The notes beneath the pieces were generated by a model. The model worked only from the letters and a program-made list of their open reading frames with translations. It was not told the DNA's origin and searched no databases. From contig NC_017586.1 in NCBI RefSeq assembly GCF_000240165.1, forward strand, positions 1,240,001 through 1,304,000: a stretch of 64,000 bases of DNA, written 5' to 3'. This stretch comes from Streptantibioticus cattleyicolor NRRL 8057 = DSM 46488 (GTDB lineage Bacteria; Actinomycetota; Actinomycetes; Streptomycetales; Streptomycetaceae). Numbering within the stretch: position 1 is the first letter of the stretch; every line of letters starts with the position of its first letter. A program made the position numbers and the translations under genes. This document shows positions 60,939-64,000 of this stretch, in pieces.

Positions 60939-62522
60939 TCAGTGCAGGCTGCGCACGTCCAGGTCGTGCAGGACCCGGTCGACGACCTCGGGGTCGGCGC
61001 CGGGTTCGCTGCGGGCGGCGAGGACCTCGTGGCGGGCGGCGGAGAGCAGTTCGCCCTGGATCCGCTGGATCTTGCGCAGCCGCTTGTGCCGGCGGCGTAC
61101 CGCGTCCCGCTTCTCCGCCTCGACCACGTCGGGGCTGATCCGGGCGCCGATGTCGTAGGCGCGGCGGGAGAGCGTCTCGCGCATCTCCTCGGGGAGCTCC
61201 TCGACCTCCTCGATCTCCTTGAGCCGGCGGCGGGCCGCCTTGGCCGCGCGGACCGCGAGCTTGCGCTCGAACTCCCGCTCCGCCGCGTCGTCCTTGCCCA
61301 CCCCGAGCCGGCGCACCAGCCACGGCAGGGTGAGCCCCTGGAGGACCAGGCTGACCAGCACCACGGCGAAGGCGATGAACAAGATGGCGTCCCGGCCCGG
61401 GAACGCGGCACCGCCGGCGGTCTTCAGCGGCACCGCGAGCGCCAGCGCCACCGAGGCCACCCCGCGCATCCCGGACCACCACATCACCACCGTCTCCCGC
61501 CAGGTGGCCGGGATCTCCTCGGCCACGTCGCGTTTGCGGTGCAGCCGTTGGGCGAGCCAGGCGGCCGGCAGCAGCCAGGCCAGCCGGACCCCGACGACGG
61601 CGGCGACCACCAGCGCGGCGCCGGTCAGCAGCCGGTCGGCGTGGGCGGCGGTGCCGAAGACGTTGTGCAGCTCCAGGCCGATCAGCCCGAAGGCGGCGCC
61701 GGTGACCATGGTGTCGACGATGCTCCAGAAGGTGTCGCCGGCCAGCCGCCCGGTGACATCGTCGGCGTCGCTCATGTGCTCGGAGAGGAAGAGCGCGGTG
61801 GTGAGCACCGCCAGCACCCCGGAGCCGCGCAGTTCCTCGGCGATGGCGTAGCTGGCGAACGGCACCAGCAGGGAGAGCCCGATCTGGAGGTTGACGTCGC
61901 CGAGGACGCCCATCATCTTGTGGGCGATCCAGCCGAGCACCAGGCCGACGACGATCGCGACCACGGCGGAGAGCACCAGTTCGCCGACGGCCGGGGGCCA
62001 GGAGAACGAGCCGGTGACCGCCGCCGCGATGGCCACGTGGTAGAGCACGATCGCGGTGACGTCGTTGAAGAGCCCCTCGCCCTCCAGGATCGACACCATG
62101 CGCCGGGGCAGCCCCAGCCGGCCGGCGACCGCGGTGGCCGCCACCGGGTCGGGCGGCGCCACCAGCGCGCCCAGCGCGAACGCCGCGGCCGGCGGCAGCC
62201 CCGGCACCGTGGCGTGGGCGACCGCGGCCACCACCAGCATGGTGACGAAGACCAGCGCCACCGCCAGCAGGAAGATCGGCCGCCGGTTGGCCGCGAACTG
62301 CCGCCAGGAGGTGCGCTGCACGGAGGCGTACAGCAGCGGCGGCAGCACCAGCGGCAGGATCAGCTCGGGGTTGATGGCGACGTTGGGCACGAACGGCAGC
62401 AGCGCCAGCGCCGCGCCGAAGAGCGTCATCAGCACCGGTGCCGGCAGGTTGAGCCGGTCGCCCACGGGCACCAGCACCACGACCCCGAGCAGCACGATGA
62501 AGAGCAGGGCGAGCTGGTCCAC
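60939..62522 (-). CDS. Na+/H+ antiporter (CPA1 family)
   Basis: A 527-residue antiporter with about twelve membrane segments and a charged C-terminal domain (from about 410). The ion-binding helices carry LGALVAPPDPVAATAV and EGEGLFNDVTAIVLYHVA, typical of CPA1. The tail is rich in Arg/Lys/Glu helices (ERKLAVRAAKAARRRLKEIE). GTG 62522 is the start. Function is pH/sodium homeostasis at the cell membrane. Confidence 0.93.
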   Translation of the reverse strand: MDQLALLFIVLLGVVVLVPVGDRLNLPAPVLMTLFGAALALLPFVPNVAINPELILPLVLPPLLYASVQRTSWRQFAANRRPIFLLAVALVFVTMLVVAAVAHATVPGLPPAAAFALGALVAPPDPVAATAVAGRLGLPRRMVSILEGEGLFNDVTAIVLYHVAIAAAVTGSFSWPPAVGELVLSAVVAIVVGLVLGWIAHKMMGVLGDVNLQIGLSLLVPFASYAIAEELRGSGVLAVLTTALFLSEHMSDADDVTGRLAGDTFWSIVDTMVTGAAFGLIGLELHNVFGTAAHADRLLTGAALVVAAVVGVRLAWLLPAAWLAQRLHRKRDVAEEIPATWRETVVMWWSGMRGVASVALALAVPLKTAGGAAFPGRDAILFIAFAVVLVSLVLQGLTLPWLVRRLGVGKDDAAEREFERKLAVRAAKAARRRLKEIEEVEELPEEMRETLSRRAYDIGARISPDVVEAEKRDAVRRRHKRLRKIQRIQGELLSAARHEVLAARSEPGADPEVVDRVLHDLDVRSLH

Positions 62523-62674
62523 GGGCGCACACGCTCCCAGGGTCGGGATCTTGCAGCGGCGCTTGACAGCCTGCCACGGCGGGTGCGGCGCAAACGTGAG
62601 GTGCGCCTCGCGGAGCGGCCGGTGGTGTCACCGACCGAGCCGGACCGCGGTGCGCCCGTGGTCCGGCGGAGGCG

Positions 62675-63616
62675 TCAGGCGCTCTCGGCGCGCACCGCGT
62701 CCAGCGCGTGCTGGAGGTCGTCCGGGTAGCGGCTGGTGAGCTCCACCCAGCGGCCGTCCGCGGGGTGTTCGAAGCCGAGCCGGACGGCGTGCAGCCACTG
62801 CCGGGTCAGCCGCAGCCGCTTGGCCAGCGTGGGGTCGGCGCCGTAGGTGAGGTCGCCGACGCACGGGTGGCGGTGGGCGGCCATGTGCACCCGGATCTGG
62901 TGGGTGCGGCCGGTCTCCAGCTTGATGTCGAGCAGGCTCGCCGCGCGGAACGCCTCCACCAGGTCGTAGTGGGTGACGCTGGGCTTGCCGTCGGCGGTGA
63001 CGGCCCACTTGTAGTCGTGGGTGGGGTGGCGGCCGATGGGGGCGTCGATGGTGCCGCTGAGCGGGTCGGGGTGGCCCTGGACCAGCGCGTGGTAGCGCTT
63101 GTCGACGGTGCGCTCGCGGAACTGCTGCTTGAGCACGCTGTAGGCCAGCTCCGACTTGGCGACCACCATCAGCCCGGAGGTGCCCACGTCCAGCCGGTGG
63201 ACGATGCCCTGGCGCTCGGCGGCGCCGGAGGTGGAGATCCGGTAGCCGGCCGCGGCCAGCCCGCCGATCACGGTGGGGCCGGTCCAGCCGGGGCTGGGGT
63301 GGGCGGCGACGCCGACCGGCTTGACGATCACCACCACGTCGTCGTCGTCGTGGACGATCTCCATGCCCTCGACGGGTTCGGCGACCACCCGGACCGGGGC
63401 CGCCGGGGCCGGCATCTCGACCTCCAGCCAGGCTCCGCCGCGCACCCGGTCGGACTTCCCGGCCGCGGCGCCGTCCACCCGCACCTTGCCGTCGGCGGCC
63501 AGCTCGGCCGCCTTGGTACGGGAGAAGCCGAACATCCGGGCGAGCGCGGCGTCGACGCGCTCGCCCTCCAGGCCTTCGGGGACGGGCAGGGTACGGGTCT
63601 CGGGAAGCGTGCTCAC
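62675..63616 (-). CDS. RluA-family pseudouridine synthase (RluD-like)
   Basis: A 313-residue enzyme with an S4 RNA-binding domain (about 10-70; [18 protein letters not shown]) and the pseudouridine synthase domain. The catalytic Asp is in [33 protein letters not shown] and [13 protein letters not shown] are family marks. The likely target is 23S rRNA (positions 1911/1915/1917 for RluD). It lies next to lspA, the usual arrangement. GTG 63616 is preceded by CATACT seven bases away. Confidence 0.93.
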   Translation of the reverse strand: MSTLPETRTLPVPEGLEGERVDAALARMFGFSRTKAAELAADGKVRVDGAAAGKSDRVRGGAWLEVEMPAPAAPVRVVAEPVEGMEIVHDDDDVVVIVKPVGVAAHPSPGWTGPTVIGGLAAAGYRISTSGAAERQGIVHRLDVGTSGLMVVAKSELAYSVLKQQFRERTVDKRYHALVQGHPDPLSGTIDAPIGRHPTHDYKWAVTADGKPSVTHYDLVEAFRAASLLDIKLETGRTHQIRVHMAAHRHPCVGDLTYGADPTLAKRLRLTRQWLHAVRLGFEHPADGRWVELTSRYPDDLQHALDAVRAESA

Positions 63617-63623
63617 CCGATCG

Positions 63624-63629
63624 AGTATG
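63624..63629 (-). promoter_or_regulatory. Possible -10 box, leaderless pseudouridine synthase gene
   Basis: CATACT is followed by seven bases and GTG 63616 without a ribosome-binding site. Because lspA ends only 56 bases upstream, this would be a second promoter inside a two-gene unit. Confidence 0.4.
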
Positions 63630-63672
63630 CCGGAACCGCGGACCCCCTCGTCCCGCGCGGTCGGCCGGGGGG

Positions 63673-64000
63673 TCAGTTGCGGTGGACGGTGCCGTCCGGG
63701 TCCAGGCCGCGGAAGGAGAGCCAGACGATCAGCACGCCGCCGCAGACGATGGCGGAGTCGGCCAGGTTGAAGACGGCGAAGTGGGCCGGGGCGATGAAGT
63801 CGACGACGCCGCCCTGGAAGACGCCGGGGGCCCGGAAGATCCGGTCGGTGAGGTTGCCGAGCGCCCCGCCGAGCAGCAGCCCGAGCGCGATCGCCCACGG
63901 CACGCTGTAGAGCTTGCGGGACAGACGGGCGATCACGCCGATCACCACCAGCGCGATCACCGTGAAGACCACGGTCATGCCCTCGCCGATGCCGAAGGCG
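63673..64000 (-). CDS. lspA: Signal peptidase II, N-terminus outside window
   Basis: The window edge cuts the gene; the frame is open to base 64000 and 108 C-terminal codons are visible. Signal peptidase II cleaves lipoprotein signal peptides after Lgt action. The catalytic Asp pair is present in [11 protein letters not shown] and [13 protein letters not shown]. The first visible residues, [13 protein letters not shown], match the family segment that follows the NTGAAF motif. The stop lies 56 bases before the pseudouridine synthase start, and the two are probably cotranscribed. Confidence 0.94.
   Translation of the reverse strand, partial: AFGIGEGMTVVFTVIALVVIGVIARLSRKLYSVPWAIALGLLLGGALGNLTDRIFRAPGVFQGGVVDFIAPAHFAVFNLADSAIVCGGVLIVWLSFRGLDPDGTVHRN

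Overview
The window is a roughly 73% G+C segment of a streptomycete-type actinobacterial chromosome. Supporting signs are GTG, ATG and one TTG starts, many 4-nt stop/start overlaps (ATGA, GTGA), several apparently leaderless promoters, the small trp-cluster protein TrpM, a bifunctional PriA in the his operon, an HGxxPAAW protein and a trp-region membrane protein of the TIGR02234 type. The core gene order (pdtaR-like regulator, pyk, gltBD, lgt, trp, his, dnaE, rluD-like, lspA) is, from memory, the order of the SCO2013-SCO2074 region of Streptomyces coelicolor, so most of the window is conserved core chromosome.

Layout. 0-3.4 kb: the end of a molybdopterin oxidoreductase, a hotdog thioesterase and an ANTAR response regulator, with a strong hairpin between the convergent ends. 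3.5-4.4 kb: tRNA-Leu(CAA) followed at once by a helix-turn-helix protein carrying two LAGLIDADG-like motifs. 4.4-8.8 kb: pyruvate kinase, a SIMPL-domain protein and an exported metallophosphatase. 8.8-17.2 kb is the accessory-looking part: an N-hydroxylating monooxygenase and a PLP decarboxylase (DesB/DesA-like but without DesC/DesD), an AraC regulator, a 726-bp geneless stretch with a C17 tract and a large palindromic element, an exported GH101 endo-alpha-N-acetylgalactosaminidase and a four-helix membrane protein. 17.3-21 kb: a HExxH/zinc-ribbon protein, an epoxide-hydrolase-like enzyme and an alkylsulfatase-like MBL protein with altered metal ligands.

21-28 kb: gltD/gltB (glutamate synthase) and a VIT-family transporter. 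28-39 kb, read right to left: trpE, a trp-region membrane protein, HGxxPAAW, DUF2752, then trpC-trpM-trpB-trpA ending in a 19-bp hairpin, then a DsbA-like protein and lgt; an S53 protease gene is inserted on the opposite strand. A MITE-like element fills almost the whole hisI-trpE gap and abuts the predicted trpE -10 box. 39-46 kb: the his operon hisD-hisC-hisB-(50 aa membrane protein)-hisH-priA-ridA-hisF, with hisI apart. No trpF is present, so PriA probably serves both histidine and tryptophan synthesis.

46-64 kb: a beta-helix membrane protein, a LON-domain protein, a YbaK-type deacylase, an ABC exporter pair, a NYN-domain nuclease-like protein, a 58-residue basic protein, dnaE, a membrane protein with a DsbA-like partner, a dienelactone-hydrolase-like protein, an MscS channel, a Na+/H+ antiporter, an RluA-family pseudouridine synthase and the start of lspA, cut by the window edge. 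No CRISPR array, integrase, complete insertion sequence or prophage is visible.
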